Source: Roseiarcus sp963741845
Lineage (GTDB): Bacteria > Pseudomonadota > Alphaproteobacteria > Rhizobiales > Beijerinckiaceae
Assembly: GCA_963741845.1 (NCBI GenBank)
Contig: CAVUJV010000024.1
Span: forward strand, 62,001-126,000
Direction: 5' to 3'
DNA: 64,000 nt
Part shown: positions 1 to 9,273 of the stretch, in pieces
Position numbering within the stretch: the first letter of the stretch is position 1
Layout: each line of letters begins with the position of its first letter
Program-made: the position numbers and the translations under genes
The notes under the pieces: model-generated
Databases searched by the model: none
What the model was told of the DNA's origin: nothing
The model's input: only the letters and a program-made list of their open reading frames with translations

Positions 1-1
1 C

Positions 2-172
2 CAGGCGGTTCAGATCCACGGCGGCGCCGGGGTCAGCCAGGATTTCCCGCTCGCCCGCATGTGGACCCACGTGCGCACGCTGCGCCTCGCCGACGGGCCG
101 GACGCCGTGCATCGCCGCGTGATCGCCAAGGCCGAGATGAAGCGCTACACGAACGAGACGCCGGCCCGATGA
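2..172 (+). CDS. acyl-CoA dehydrogenase, C-terminal fragment (5' end outside window)
   Basis: The window opens inside a gene whose last 56 residues read in frame from base 2 to a TGA at 170-172. The peptide contains QIHGGAGVSQDFPLARMW followed by a basic helix, which is the typical C-terminal end of the acyl-CoA dehydrogenase fold (the conserved Gly-Gly-x-Gly stretch near the FAD/substrate site). The enzyme would oxidise an acyl-CoA to the 2-enoyl-CoA using FAD. Its stop codon overlaps the ATG of the following phosphotransferase (ATGA at 169-172), so the two are translationally coupled. Substrate chain length cannot be judged from this fragment. Confidence 0.8.
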   Translation, partial: QAVQIHGGAGVSQDFPLARMWTHVRTLRLADGPDAVHRRVIAKAEMKRYTNETPAR

Positions 173-1200
173 GCGCCGAGTTCCCCGAAGATTGCGGGTC
201 GCTCGACGCCTGGGCCTCGGCCCAGGTCGGGGACTGGAAGGGGCCGAGCCGCGCGAAGAAATTCGCGAGCGGCCAGTCGAATCCGACCTACCTGATCGAG
301 AATCCGGGCGGCCGCTACGTGCTGCGGCGCAAGCCGCCCGGCAAACTGCTCAAGAGCGCTCACATGATCGAGCGCGAATATCGGGTCCTGAAGGCGCTGA
401 AGAGCCAGAACTTTCCGGTCCCGAACGCGCTCGCGCTCTGCGAGGACGCCGATGTGATCGGCACGGCCTTCTATCTGATGGGCTTCGTGGACGGCCGGAT
501 CTTCTGGGACCCGGCGTTGCCGGAACTGGAACGCGAGGACCGCCGACCGATCTATGACGCGATGTGCGAGGGGCTCGCGCGGCTCCACTCGGTGGACGTC
601 GCGGCGGCCGGCCTTTCCGATTTCGGCAAGCCCGGCAGCTATTTCGCGCGTCAGCTCCAGCGCTGGACCGAGCAATATCGTGCGAGCGAGACGGCGAAGA
701 TCGAAGACATGGAGCGGCTGATCGCCTGGCTCGGCGGGCACGTCCCGCCCGACGACGGGCGGGTGGCGCTGGTCCACGGAGACTGGCGGATCGACAACAT
801 GATCTTCGATTCCGAATCGCCGCGCCTGCTCGCCGTGCTCGACTGGGAGCTTTCGACGCTCGGCCACCCTTTCTCGGATCTCGCCTATCAGTGCATGCAA
901 TGGCGCCTGCCGAACCAGGGCTCGTTCCGCGGTCTCGGCGGCGTGGACCGGGAAGCGCAAGGCCTCCCGACCGAGGAGGACTATGTCGCCGACTACTGCC
1001 GGCGCATGGGGCTTGCCGGCATGCCGGACTGGACCTTCCTCATCGCCTTCAGCTTCTTCCGGCTGGCGGCCATCGTCCAGGGCGTCTACAAGCGCTCGCT
1101 CGACGGCAACGCCTCGAACCCGGAGCGCGCCCGCCAGATGGGCGCGGCGGTGCCGCTGATGGCGCAGCTCGCGATGGAGGAGATCGAACGAAGCGGGTGA
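169..1200 (+). CDS. phosphotransferase family protein (APH/ACAD10-11 N-domain type)
   Basis: A 343-residue protein of the aminoglycoside-phosphotransferase-like kinase fold. I chose the ATG at 169 rather than the upstream ATG at 61, because it overlaps the preceding stop codon and gives the usual family N-terminus (MSAEFPEDCG). Visible kinase motifs are LVHGDWRIDNM (catalytic loop, near residue 205) and VLDWELSTLGHP (metal-binding Asp). In many alphaproteobacteria this family sits next to an acyl-CoA dehydrogenase and is fused to one in eukaryotic ACAD10/11, where it phosphorylates 4-hydroxyacyl-CoAs. A similar role in hydroxy-acid catabolism is inferred here from the coupling to the upstream dehydrogenase. 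Confidence 0.8.
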   Translation: MSAEFPEDCGSLDAWASAQVGDWKGPSRAKKFASGQSNPTYLIENPGGRYVLRRKPPGKLLKSAHMIEREYRVLKALKSQNFPVPNALALCEDADVIGTAFYLMGFVDGRIFWDPALPELEREDRRPIYDAMCEGLARLHSVDVAAAGLSDFGKPGSYFARQLQRWTEQYRASETAKIEDMERLIAWLGGHVPPDDGRVALVHGDWRIDNMIFDSESPRLLAVLDWELSTLGHPFSDLAYQCMQWRLPNQGSFRGLGGVDREAQGLPTEEDYVADYCRRMGLAGMPDWTFLIAFSFFRLAAIVQGVYKRSLDGNASNPERARQMGAAVPLMAQLAMEEIERSG

Positions 1201-1212
1201 CGCCCGGCTTCG

Positions 1213-2649
1213 TCATTCCGCGGCGGCGGGACCGTGTGGCTGGCTTTCGCGCGCCGGAACTGCGCTCGCTGCGGCGATCCACGCCTCCAGATCCGCTTTG
1301 GCGCGCGCTGAGAGCGCCCGCTTCCGCGCGACCCCGCGTTCGGGCCCCTTGAGACGCCGGCCCTCCGCGTCGACGCGCGGCTCGGCGATCGGCGGGAAGA
1401 GCCCGAAATTGACGTTCATCGGCTGGAACGAGCGGGGGCCGGCGTCGATGCTCTCGATATGACCGCCGGTGATGTGGTTGAGGAGCGCGCCGATCGCGGT
1501 CGTCGGGGGCGGGATCTCGACTTCGCGCCCGAGCCGCTCCGCGGCTGCGAGGCGCCCCGCGATCAGGCCGACCGCCGCGCTCTCGACATAGCCCTCGCAG
1601 CCCGTGATCTGTCCGGCGAAACGCAGCCGGGGCATGCGCCTGAGCCTCAGGCGTCCATCGAGGAGGCGCGGCGAGTTGAGATAGGTGTTGCGATGGATGC
1701 CGCCGAGCCGCGCGAATTCCGCATTCTCAAGGCCGGGGATCATCCGGAAGATTCGGCCCTGCTCGCCGTATTTCAGCTTGGTCTGGAAGCCGACGATGTT
1801 GAAAAGCGTGCCAAGCGCATTGTCCTGCCTTAGCTGCACGACGGCATAGGGCTTGACCGTCGGCTGATGCGCGTTTGTGAGCCCGACCGGCTTCATCGGC
1901 CCGTGGCGCAGGGTCTCGCGCCCCCGCTCCGCCATGACCTCGATCGGCAGGCAGCCGTCGAAATAGGGCGTGCCCTCGAATTCGCGGAACTCGGTCTTTT
2001 CGGCCGCGAGCAGGGCGTCGACGAAGGCCCCATATTGCTCGCGGCTCATCGGGCAATTGACATAGGCCGCGGCGTCTCCGCCCGGGCCTTCCTTGTCGTA
2101 GCGCGACTGCATCCAGGCGACGCTCATGTCGATCGAATGCCGGTGCACGATCGGGGCGATGGCGTCGAAAAAGGCGAGCGAGCCTTCGCCCGTCAGCGCG
2201 CCTACGGCCTCGGCGAGCGCGGCTGAGGTCAGCGGGCCGGTCGCGATGACGACATTGTCCCAGTCCTCCGGCGGAAGGCCGGCGACCTCGCCGCGCTCGA
2301 TCCGGATCCGCGGATGAGAGAGGACCGCCGCCTCGACGGCCTCGGAAAAGCCGTCGCGGTCGACCGCGAGCGCCCCGCCCGCCGGAACCTGATGCGCGTC
2401 GGCGCTCCGCATGACGAGCGAGCCCAGCGCGCGCATCTCCCGGTGCAGCACGCCGACGGCGTTGGTCTCGGCGTCGTCGGAGCGGAAGGAATTGGAGCAG
2501 ACGAGCTCCGCAAGCCGGGCCGTGCGATGCGCGGGGGTCTCGCGCAAGGGCCGCATTTCGTGCAGCACGACCGGCGCGCCCGCCTCGGCCGCCTGCCAGG
2601 CGGCTTCGGAGCCCGCGAGTCCGCCGCCAATGACGTGGATGGGGCGCAT
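1213..2649 (-). CDS. trmFO: methylenetetrahydrofolate-tRNA-(uracil-5-)-methyltransferase
   Basis: This 478-residue flavoprotein makes 5-methyluridine at position 54 of tRNA using methylene-THF and FADH2. The N-terminus shows the FAD dinucleotide motif GGGLAGSE (residues 8-15). The signature VCSNSFRSDD places a conserved cysteine at residue 51, the position expected for TrmFO. The later GCEGYVESAAVG and GALLNHITGG blocks are also family hallmarks. An in-frame ATG lies 18 bases upstream (2667), but the start at 2649 gives the normal MRPIHVIGGG N-terminus. The gene is convergent with the phosphotransferase, with 12 bases between the stops. Confidence 0.95.
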   Translation of the reverse strand: MRPIHVIGGGLAGSEAAWQAAEAGAPVVLHEMRPLRETPAHRTARLAELVCSNSFRSDDAETNAVGVLHREMRALGSLVMRSADAHQVPAGGALAVDRDGFSEAVEAAVLSHPRIRIERGEVAGLPPEDWDNVVIATGPLTSAALAEAVGALTGEGSLAFFDAIAPIVHRHSIDMSVAWMQSRYDKEGPGGDAAAYVNCPMSREQYGAFVDALLAAEKTEFREFEGTPYFDGCLPIEVMAERGRETLRHGPMKPVGLTNAHQPTVKPYAVVQLRQDNALGTLFNIVGFQTKLKYGEQGRIFRMIPGLENAEFARLGGIHRNTYLNSPRLLDGRLRLRRMPRLRFAGQITGCEGYVESAAVGLIAGRLAAAERLGREVEIPPPTTAIGALLNHITGGHIESIDAGPRSFQPMNVNFGLFPPIAEPRVDAEGRRLKGPERGVARKRALSARAKADLEAWIAAASAVPARESQPHGPAAAE

Positions 2650-2704
2650 GACGCCGGTTCTTCCCAAAGCATGACCCTTGCGTCAACCGCGCCGCCCAAA
2701 AGAA

Positions 2705-2726
2705 AAGCGGCCCCGAGGGGCCGCTT
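2705..2726 (-). terminator. rho-independent terminator of the DUF1127 gene
   Basis: A perfect 10-bp inverted repeat (AAGCGGCCCC / GGGGCCGCTT) with a very short loop is followed, on the minus strand, by a T-rich run (complement of 2697-2706). It lies about 50 bases after the stop of the minus-strand DUF1127 gene and just upstream of trmFO, so it should insulate trmFO from that transcript. Confidence 0.75.
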
Positions 2727-2778
2727 CCAGGCGAGGCGGGTCGATGACGCCTCGATCTGCTCTTTCCGGACGGACGAC

Positions 2779-2946
2779 TTACGCCGTGTGGGCGACCGAA
2801 CGACGGGCGATATCTTCAATGTCGCCGCGGCGGATGCCGATGTCGTTGAGCTCGCGATCCGTCAGCTGCGAGAGCTCGCGAACCGCGTCGCGATACTTCC
2901 GCCAGGCGGTGAGCTTGTCGGAAAGAACCTTCAGAGGGGTGGCCAT
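2779..2946 (-). CDS. DUF1127 domain small protein (YjiS-like)
   Basis: A 55-residue basic protein consisting almost only of a DUF1127 domain: an amphipathic helix with TAWRKYRDAVREL, then LTDRELNDIGIRRGDI. That last motif (L-x-D-R-E-L-x-D-I-G) is the family signature. A good ribosome-binding site (AGGAGATAT on the minus strand) precedes the ATG. In alphaproteobacteria such proteins have been linked to RNA turnover and to phosphate, carbon or stress responses, but the exact role here is unknown. The gene ends before a clear intrinsic terminator and is preceded by a long AT-richer leader, so it is probably a monocistronic, highly expressed unit. Confidence 0.9.
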   Translation of the reverse strand: MATPLKVLSDKLTAWRKYRDAVRELSQLTDRELNDIGIRRGDIEDIARRSVAHTA

Positions 2947-3512
2947 GGGATATCTCCTTTTGCAGTGCCGAAAATCTCTGTTGCACTGCGATATAGAGAG
3001 GTCTGGCCTTTCAGGGTAGGTCGGGAGTCGACGTCCAGATATGCGATTTTAGCATGACAACTTTCATCGAACGTTTACGAATGGACGAGAGGCTTCAGCA
3101 TTCGCTTAAGTCACCGCCGGCAAAAATTCGATCAGAGGCGAACGAAAAATATCGATATTTTTGCACGAATTAACGGTCCTCATCGTCGGACTTTCGCATC
3201 AATTCGTCGAGTTTGGCTCCGCTCATGGCGAGCGCACGCGCCTGCGCGAGACGAGCGCTCGCAATAGCTCCCGCGCCTATAGTTATGATTTTTCAACATA
3301 CTACCCGCCGTGCGGCGCCGCACCGGCGGCGCTCTGTCAGCCGGGGCGCAAGGCGGGCGCGCCACAACGAGCGACGCCGTGCTTGGACGCTCCTCGCGCT
3401 TTTGCCTTCGCGCGCCGCGTTGGCTTTTGTTCCAACTTGATTTTGGACGCGCAAGCGGCGACAGAGCTTTCCGTGGGCGCGCGCCTGAACGCCGCTCTCC
3501 AGGGAGATTTTC
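2947..3512. other. 566-bp intergenic region with an 18-bp AT palindrome
   Basis: No convincing gene lies here. The first half is AT-richer than the surroundings and should hold the promoter of the minus-strand DUF1127 gene. A perfect 18-bp palindrome of A/T runs around ATCGAT lies at 3145-3162. The second half, up to the ribosome-binding site of the gene at 3513, shows open frames only as chance readings of GC-rich sequence. Confidence 0.5.
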
Positions 3513-3920
3513 ATGGACAATCTGATCGCCCGCGTCGCCACGGCCGCGAATCTCTCGCCGGAAGTCGCGCGCCAGGCCGTCGCGCTGATCGCCGACTTCA
3601 TCCAGCGCGAGGCCTCGGAGGATGCGGTCAAGGATCTGTTCGACAAGGCGCCGGCGCTCAAGGCGATCGTCGCCTCGGGCCGTGAGACCGGCGGCGAGGG
3701 CATGGGCCTCGGGCTCAAGGGCCTCATGGGCATCGCCATGGGCGCGATGGGCGGCGGCGGCCTGATGGCGCTTGGCAGCCAGTTGATGGGTCTCGGCCTC
3801 AGCATGGACCAGATCCAGACGGCCGGAAAGGAAGTCTTCGCCTATGCCCGCGAAGTCGCGGGCGATCAGGTCGTCGGCGAGATCGCGGCCTCCATTCCCG
3901 GTCTCTCGCAATTCATATGA
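3513..3920 (+). CDS. small conserved protein, DUF2267/DUF2780-like layout
   Basis: A 135-residue protein preceded by AGGGAGATTTTC, a good ribosome-binding site. The N-terminal 50 residues form a helical domain (LSPEVARQAVALIADFI). A Gly/Met-rich low-complexity stretch follows at about residues 60-90, and then a second helical segment ending in IPGLSQFI. The arrangement resembles small DUF2267 or DUF2780 proteins, but I cannot assign it firmly. It lies 14 bases upstream of mutA on the same strand, so it may be cotranscribed with the methylmalonyl-CoA mutase genes. No enzymatic motif is visible. Confidence 0.7.
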   Translation: MDNLIARVATAANLSPEVARQAVALIADFIQREASEDAVKDLFDKAPALKAIVASGRETGGEGMGLGLKGLMGIAMGAMGGGGLMALGSQLMGLGLSMDQIQTAGKEVFAYAREVAGDQVVGEIAASIPGLSQFI

Positions 3921-3934
3921 CGGAGGCATGAGGC

Positions 3935-5770
3935 TTGGGCGCGAGCGCGGGCGTATTTCCGGCCTGGACCGAAGCCGACTGGCGGAAAGCCGCTGAAGCC
4001 GCGCTGAAGGGCGCTCCGCTCGAACGGCTTGCCTCGAAAAGCTCCGACGGAATCCGAATCGAACCGCTTTATGCCTCGGCCGAAGGGCCGCGCCCGCTCG
4101 GGCGCGACGGCGGCTGGAAGGTCATGGCGCGGCTCGACCATCCGGATGCGGGCGAGGCCAACGCTCAGGCGCTGGAGGATCTCGCGGGAGGAGCAGACGG
4201 CCTGCAGGTCGTCTTCTCCGGCGCGGTCGGCGCCTATGGCTTCGGCCTCGGCCGGACCGATTCGGCGACGCTGCACAAGGCCTTCGACGGGGTCCGGTTC
4301 GATGCGGGACAGATTTTCGAGCTCGATCTCGGCCGCGAGGCCCCATCCGACGCGCTGGCCTTCGCCGGGCTGATCGAACGCTCCGGCGTCCGTCCCGCCG
4401 ATTGCGCCGTCTCCTTCGGCCTTGATCCGTTCGCTGCTGTCGTGCGCGGACCCTTCCCCGCCGACTGGGCGGCCGCCGCCGCGCCTTTCATGGATGCGGC
4501 GCTTTCGCTCCGGGCGAAGGGCTTCGCCGGTCCGCTCCTCCTCGCGGATTCGCGCACGGTTCACGCGGCGGGCGGAACGCCGGCGCAGGAGCTCGCCTTC
4601 GCGCTCGGCGCGGGCGTCGCGCTGCTCAGGGCGTCGACGGGCGCGGGCGTTCCGCTGGACGAAGCGCGGGGGCTCATCGCCTTCCGGCTTGCCGCCGACG
4701 CCGATGAATTCCTGACGCTCGCCAAATTCCGCGCGCTGCGCCTGCTCTGGGCGCGCGTCGAAGAGGCGTGCGGCCTGTCTCCGCGCAAAACCCGCGTTCA
4801 GGCCGAGAGCGCGTGGCGGATGATGACGGTTCGCGATCCGTATGTGAACGTGATGCGGGCAATGCTCGGGGCCTTCTCGGCCGGCCTCGGCGGGGCCGAC
4901 AGCGTGAGCGTCCTGCCCGCGACGCTGGCGATCGGCTGTCCGGATGCGCTCGCCCGAAGGCTCGCGCGCAACGGCCAGTTGATCCTCCTGCGGGAGTCGA
5001 ATCTCGGCTTCGTCGCCGATCCGGCCGCGGGCGCCGGCGCCTTCGAAGCGATGACGCAGGCGCTCTGCGAAAAGGCCTGGTCGCTGTTTCAGTCGCATGA
5101 GGCGGCGGGCGGCCTGCCGGGCGTCCTCGCGAGCGGCGCCTTTCAAAAGGAGGTCGCGGAAAGCGCCGCTGCGCTCGCCCGCGATATCGCGCGCCTCAAG
5201 GCGCCGATCACGGGCGTCAGCGCTCATGCGAATCTGGCGGAGACGCCGGTCGCAGTCACGCCCGCGGCGCGGGAGCCGCTTCCCTCGGCGGAGGGAGCGC
5301 TGCGCCCGATGCGCGTGGCCGAACCTTTCGAGAAGCTGCGCGACCGATCGGATGCGATGCTTGCTTCGACCGGGACGAGGCCGAAGGTCTATCTGGCCGC
5401 GATCGGCCCCGAGCCCTCGCACCGCCGCCGCGTGACCTTCATCCGCGAATGGCTGGAAGCGGGCGGCGTCGAGCCGGTCTATGATGGCGAAGCCGAGACG
5501 CCGCAGGACGCCGCGCGGCGCTTTGCTGCGAGCGGCGTCGCGCTCGCCTGTCTCTGTGGCGAGGACGCGGCCTACGCCGCCTCCGGCGCGGCTTTTGCAT
5601 CGGCGCTCAGGGGCGCCGGCGCGAAGGGCGTCATCCTGGCGGGCAAGCCGGGAGAGGCGGAGGCCAGTTTGCGCGCGGCCGGCGTCGACGATTTTGTGTT
5701 CGCAGGCTCGGACGCTGTCGCAGGGCTGCAAAGCCTCTATCTGCGGCTCGGATCCTCCAGAGGAGCGTGA
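3935..5770 (+). CDS. mutA: methylmalonyl-CoA mutase small (beta) subunit
   Basis: The non-catalytic subunit (611 residues) of the heterodimeric B12 enzyme that interconverts succinyl-CoA and (R)-methylmalonyl-CoA. The start is a TTG at 3935, with GGAGG eight bases upstream; the nearby ATG at 3928 is out of frame. The N-terminal three quarters form the TIM-barrel-like mutase domain. The last 150 residues (from KVYLAAIGPEPSHRR) are a degenerate cobalamin-binding domain lacking the DxHxxG motif, as expected for the small subunit. It is followed by mutB after 5 bases, and stoichiometric expression is likely. In serine-cycle methylotrophs the pair works in the ethylmalonyl-CoA pathway; elsewhere it serves propionate oxidation. 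Confidence 0.93.
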   Translation: MGASAGVFPAWTEADWRKAAEAALKGAPLERLASKSSDGIRIEPLYASAEGPRPLGRDGGWKVMARLDHPDAGEANAQALEDLAGGADGLQVVFSGAVGAYGFGLGRTDSATLHKAFDGVRFDAGQIFELDLGREAPSDALAFAGLIERSGVRPADCAVSFGLDPFAAVVRGPFPADWAAAAAPFMDAALSLRAKGFAGPLLLADSRTVHAAGGTPAQELAFALGAGVALLRASTGAGVPLDEARGLIAFRLAADADEFLTLAKFRALRLLWARVEEACGLSPRKTRVQAESAWRMMTVRDPYVNVMRAMLGAFSAGLGGADSVSVLPATLAIGCPDALARRLARNGQLILLRESNLGFVADPAAGAGAFEAMTQALCEKAWSLFQSHEAAGGLPGVLASGAFQKEVAESAAALARDIARLKAPITGVSAHANLAETPVAVTPAAREPLPSAEGALRPMRVAEPFEKLRDRSDAMLASTGTRPKVYLAAIGPEPSHRRRVTFIREWLEAGGVEPVYDGEAETPQDAARRFAASGVALACLCGEDAAYAASGAAFASALRGAGAKGVILAGKPGEAEASLRAAGVDDFVFAGSDAVAGLQSLYLRLGSSRGA

Positions 5771-5775
5771 GCGCC

Positions 5776-7938
5776 ATGGGCTCGATTCCCGACTTCTCAA
5801 GCGTGGCCTTCGCGGCGCCTGCGTCGGATATCAGGAGCGAGGGCGAGGCGCGCGTCTGGACCACTCCCGAGGGCATCGACGTCAAGTCGTCCTACGGGCC
5901 TGCGGACCGGTCGGGACTTGACCTCGCTCACGCTTTTCCCGGCCTGCCGCCCTATCTGCGCGGCCCCTATCCGACGATGTACGTCAATCAGCCCTGGACG
6001 GTCCGGCAATATGCGGGCTTCTCCACGGCCGAGGAATCGAACGCCTTCTATCGCGCCAATCTCGCGGCCGGGCAGAAGGGCCTCTCCGTCGCCTTCGATC
6101 TCGCGACGCATCGGGGCTATGATTCCGATCATCCGCGCGTCTCGGGCGACGTCGGCATGGCGGGCGTCGCGATCGATTCGATCTACGACATGCGCACGCT
6201 CTTCTCGGGCATTCCGCTCGATTCGATGAGCGTGTCGATGACCATGAACGGCGCGGTGTTGCCGGTGCTCGCGCTCTTCATCGTCGCGGCTGAGGAACAG
6301 GGCGTGCCGATGGCCGCGCTGTCCGGGACCATCCAGAACGACATCCTCAAGGAGTTCATGGTCCGCAACACCTATATCTATCCGCCGGCGGCTTCGATGC
6401 GGATCGTCGCCGACATCTTCGCCTTCACCGCGGCGAATATGCCGAAGTTCAACTCGATCTCGATCTCCGGCTATCACATGCAGGAGGCGGGCGCGACGCA
6501 GGATCTGGAGCTGGCCTACACGCTGGCCGACGGCCTCGAATATCTGCGGGCGGGCGTCGCGGCGGGCATGACCGTCGACCAGTTCGCGCCGCGCCTGTCC
6601 TTCTTCTGGGCGATCGGCATGAATTTCTTCATGGAGGTCGCCAAGCTCCGCGCAGCGCGGCAGCTCTGGGCGGGAATCGTCAAGGGCTTCAATCCGAAGT
6701 CGGACAAGTCGCTCCCCCTGCGCGCGCATTGCCAGACGTCCGGCTGGTCGCTCACCGCCCAGGATCCATTCAACAACATTATCCGCACCGAGATCGAAGC
6801 GATGGCGGCGACGCAGGGGCATACCCAGTCGCTGCACACCAACGCGCTCGACGAGGCGCTTGCGCTGCCGACCCCCTTCTCGGCGCGCATTGCGCGCAAC
6901 ACCCAGCTCTTCCTGATCGAGGAAAGCGGTACGACCCGCGTGATCGATCCCTGGGGCGGCTCTTATTATGTCGAGCGCCTGACCGCCGAACTCGCCGCCC
7001 GCGCCCAGACGCATATCGACGAGATCGAGGCGCTCGGCGGCATGGCGAAGGCCATCGAGCAGGGCGTACCGAAACGCCGCATCGAGGAGGCGGCGGCGCG
7101 CACGCAGGCGCGCATCGATTCCGGGCGGCAGACGGTGATCGGCGTCAACGCTTTTGCGCCCAACGTCGAACACGATCTCTCCGTCCTCAAGGTGGATGCG
7201 GCCGCCGTGCGCGCGATGCAGATCGAAAAACTCACGCGGCTGCGCGCCGAACGCGACGAGAAAAAGACTCAGGCCGCGCTCGACGCATTGACGGAAGGGG
7301 CGCGCGGCAAGGCCAATCTGTTGCAGCTCTCGGTTGAAGCGGCCCGCGCCAAGGCGACGGTCGGCGAAATCTCGCTCGCCATGGAAAAGGCGTTCGGCCG
7401 GCATGTGGCCCAGATCCGCGCGATCTCCGGCGTCTATCTTGCGGAAGCCGGGCCCGCCGCGGAAGCCAATGACCGCGTGATCGCCATGACGCGCGCTTTC
7501 GCCGAGAACGAAGGCCATCGCCCTCGCATCCTCGTCGCCAAGATGGGCCAGGACGGGCACGACCGCGGCCAGAAGATCATCGCCTCGGCTTTCGCCGATC
7601 TCGGCTTCGAGGTGACGATAGGGCCGCTCTTCGCGACGCCCGAGGAAGTGGCCGCGCTCGCCGCCCAGAGCAAGGCGAACATCGTCGGCGTGTCGTCGCT
7701 CGCCGCCGGCCATCTGGCGCTCGTGCCGACGCTCAAGAAGGCGCTCGGCGAAGCGGGCATGGCGGAGGCGATGATCGTTGTCGGCGGCGTCATCCCCGAG
7801 CAGGATTTCGCGCCTTTGCGCGAGGCCGGCGCCGAGGCCATCTTCCCGCCCGGAACCCGGGTCGCCGAGGCCGCCCGGAGCCTGATCGAGAAGCTCAACG
7901 AACGCCTGGGCTACGCCCAGCGCGCGCCTGCCGCCTGA
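5776..7938 (+). CDS. mutB: methylmalonyl-CoA mutase large (alpha, catalytic) subunit
   Basis: The 720-residue catalytic subunit. It carries the substrate-barrel signatures RQYAGFSTAEESN and GYHMQEAGA. Near its C-terminus is the cobalamin-binding motif DGHDRG, with the lower-ligand histidine at about residue 595. A GTG at 5767 overlaps the mutA stop, but the ATG at 5776 sits at proper distance from AGGAG (5761-5765) and is preferred. With mutA it forms an adenosylcobalamin-dependent heterodimer. The meaB chaperone often found next to mutB is not present in this window. Confidence 0.96.
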   Translation: MGSIPDFSSVAFAAPASDIRSEGEARVWTTPEGIDVKSSYGPADRSGLDLAHAFPGLPPYLRGPYPTMYVNQPWTVRQYAGFSTAEESNAFYRANLAAGQKGLSVAFDLATHRGYDSDHPRVSGDVGMAGVAIDSIYDMRTLFSGIPLDSMSVSMTMNGAVLPVLALFIVAAEEQGVPMAALSGTIQNDILKEFMVRNTYIYPPAASMRIVADIFAFTAANMPKFNSISISGYHMQEAGATQDLELAYTLADGLEYLRAGVAAGMTVDQFAPRLSFFWAIGMNFFMEVAKLRAARQLWAGIVKGFNPKSDKSLPLRAHCQTSGWSLTAQDPFNNIIRTEIEAMAATQGHTQSLHTNALDEALALPTPFSARIARNTQLFLIEESGTTRVIDPWGGSYYVERLTAELAARAQTHIDEIEALGGMAKAIEQGVPKRRIEEAAARTQARIDSGRQTVIGVNAFAPNVEHDLSVLKVDAAAVRAMQIEKLTRLRAERDEKKTQAALDALTEGARGKANLLQLSVEAARAKATVGEISLAMEKAFGRHVAQIRAISGVYLAEAGPAAEANDRVIAMTRAFAENEGHRPRILVAKMGQDGHDRGQKIIASAFADLGFEVTIGPLFATPEEVAALAAQSKANIVGVSSLAAGHLALVPTLKKALGEAGMAEAMIVVGGVIPEQDFAPLREAGAEAIFPPGTRVAEAARSLIEKLNERLGYAQRAPAA

Positions 7939-8216
7939 ACGCAGGCACGCCCGGCGGAATTCGAGCGGGTCGCCTCTCGGCGCCGCCGCGGCGATGTGCA
8001 GCGCAACCGGCGGATGGTGCGGCAGGCGCAATGATTGCGCGACAAATTGCGCCCGACTTTCGCGCTATGGCTCGCTTGACTCATCCGCAGGAAACGCGCT
8101 GTCGTATCGGTTAGAGCCGATGGCTTCCGGCGCGGGTCCGCGACGCGGGCAACCGATGCAGCGCCCGTTACGGCTGCGCGGGGTCAATGGCGAGCGAGCG
8201 GGAGGGACTGGCGCGC

Positions 8217-9269
8217 ATGACGGCGACTGGGAATGGGCGCGCTGCGCGCAAGCGAAAACTCAAAACGCGCCACGGCGCAGAGCTTGACTTCACCGAACTC
8301 GGTTTTGGCGCCGCTCCGCTCGGAAATCTCTATCGGCCGATGACGGAGAAAGAGACGCGGATGTTGCTGGACGCCGTATGGGCGTCGGGCATCCGCTATT
8401 TCGATACCGCGCCGCTCTATGGCCTTGGGCTTTCGGAGACGCGGCTCAACGGGTTCCTTCGCGCAAAGCCCCGCGATGCCTATCTGATCTCCACCAAGGT
8501 CGGACGCGTGCTCGAACTCTGCAAACCGGAAGACCGGTCTCGTCAGGGATTTTTCTTCGAGACGCCGGCGCGGCGGGAGCGCTTCGACTATTCCTATGAC
8601 GGCGTGATGCGCTCCATCGAATTCTCGCTCGAGCGGCTCGGGCTCGATTCGATCGACATTCTCTATGCGCATGATCTCGATGTCTTCACGCATGGCGATA
8701 AGGCCGCCGCCGAGGCGCGCATCAAGGAATTCATGGAGGGCGGCTATCGCGCGCTCGAAGCCCTGCGCGCTTCCGGCGCCATCAAGGCGTTCGGCGCCGG
8801 GATCAACGAGTGGGAATACGCCGAGAAGCTCGCGCGCGCGGGCGATTTCGACGTGTTCCTGCTGGCCGGCCGCTACACGCTCCTCGAACAGGAAGCGCTG
8901 ACAAGCTTCCTGCCGCTGTGCTCGGAGAGGAATATCGGCGTCGTCATCGGAGGTCCGTTCAATTCCGGCATTCTCGCGACCGGCGTGAAGGCGAATGCGC
9001 GCTACAACTACGGGCCTCCGCCGGAGGCGATCAAGCAGCGCGTGCGCCGCATCCAGCAGATCTGCAAGTCCTTCAAGGTCAAGCTGCCGGAAGCGGCGCT
9101 CCGCTTTCCGCTGGGGCATCCGGCGATTGTCAGCGTCATCCCCGGCGCGCAGCGCGCGAGCGAGGTCGCCCGCAACGTCGCGATGATGAACGCCAAGATT
9201 CCGGCGGCGCTCTGGCGCGCGCTGAAGGCCGAGGACCTGATGCGCGACGACGCGCCCGTCCCGCGGTGA
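8217..9269 (+). CDS. aldo/keto reductase (sugar/aldose 1-dehydrogenase type)
   Basis: A 350-residue NAD(P)-dependent oxidoreductase of the aldo/keto reductase superfamily. Motifs seen are GFGAAPLGNLY near the N-terminus, RYFDTAPLYG (catalytic Asp/Tyr) and ISTKVGRVL (catalytic Lys). Residues LPEAALRFPLGHPAIVSVIPGA, given here only as a block near the C-terminus, belong to the cofactor site. This pattern matches the D-threo-aldose/L-fucose 1-dehydrogenase subgroup. I favour the ATG at 8217, which follows GGGAGGGA, over the in-frame ATG at 8187. The gene is convergent with fhs, with 4 bases between stops, and the substrate is not evident. Confidence 0.85.
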   Translation: MTATGNGRAARKRKLKTRHGAELDFTELGFGAAPLGNLYRPMTEKETRMLLDAVWASGIRYFDTAPLYGLGLSETRLNGFLRAKPRDAYLISTKVGRVLELCKPEDRSRQGFFFETPARRERFDYSYDGVMRSIEFSLERLGLDSIDILYAHDLDVFTHGDKAAAEARIKEFMEGGYRALEALRASGAIKAFGAGINEWEYAEKLARAGDFDVFLLAGRYTLLEQEALTSFLPLCSERNIGVVIGGPFNSGILATGVKANARYNYGPPPEAIKQRVRRIQQICKSFKVKLPEAALRFPLGHPAIVSVIPGAQRASEVARNVAMMNAKIPAALWRALKAEDLMRDDAPVPR

Positions 9270-9273
9270 GCGC

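Noticed and set aside
3866..5800. 644-residue open frame on the minus strand opposite mutA
   Set aside because: It is the antisense shadow of a well conserved GC-rich gene; the amino-acid composition is Arg/Gly-rich with no recognisable domain.
5797..8031. 744-residue open frame on the minus strand opposite mutB
   Set aside because: Same reason: mutB is unmistakable on the plus strand and the antisense frame has no motifs or ribosome-binding site.
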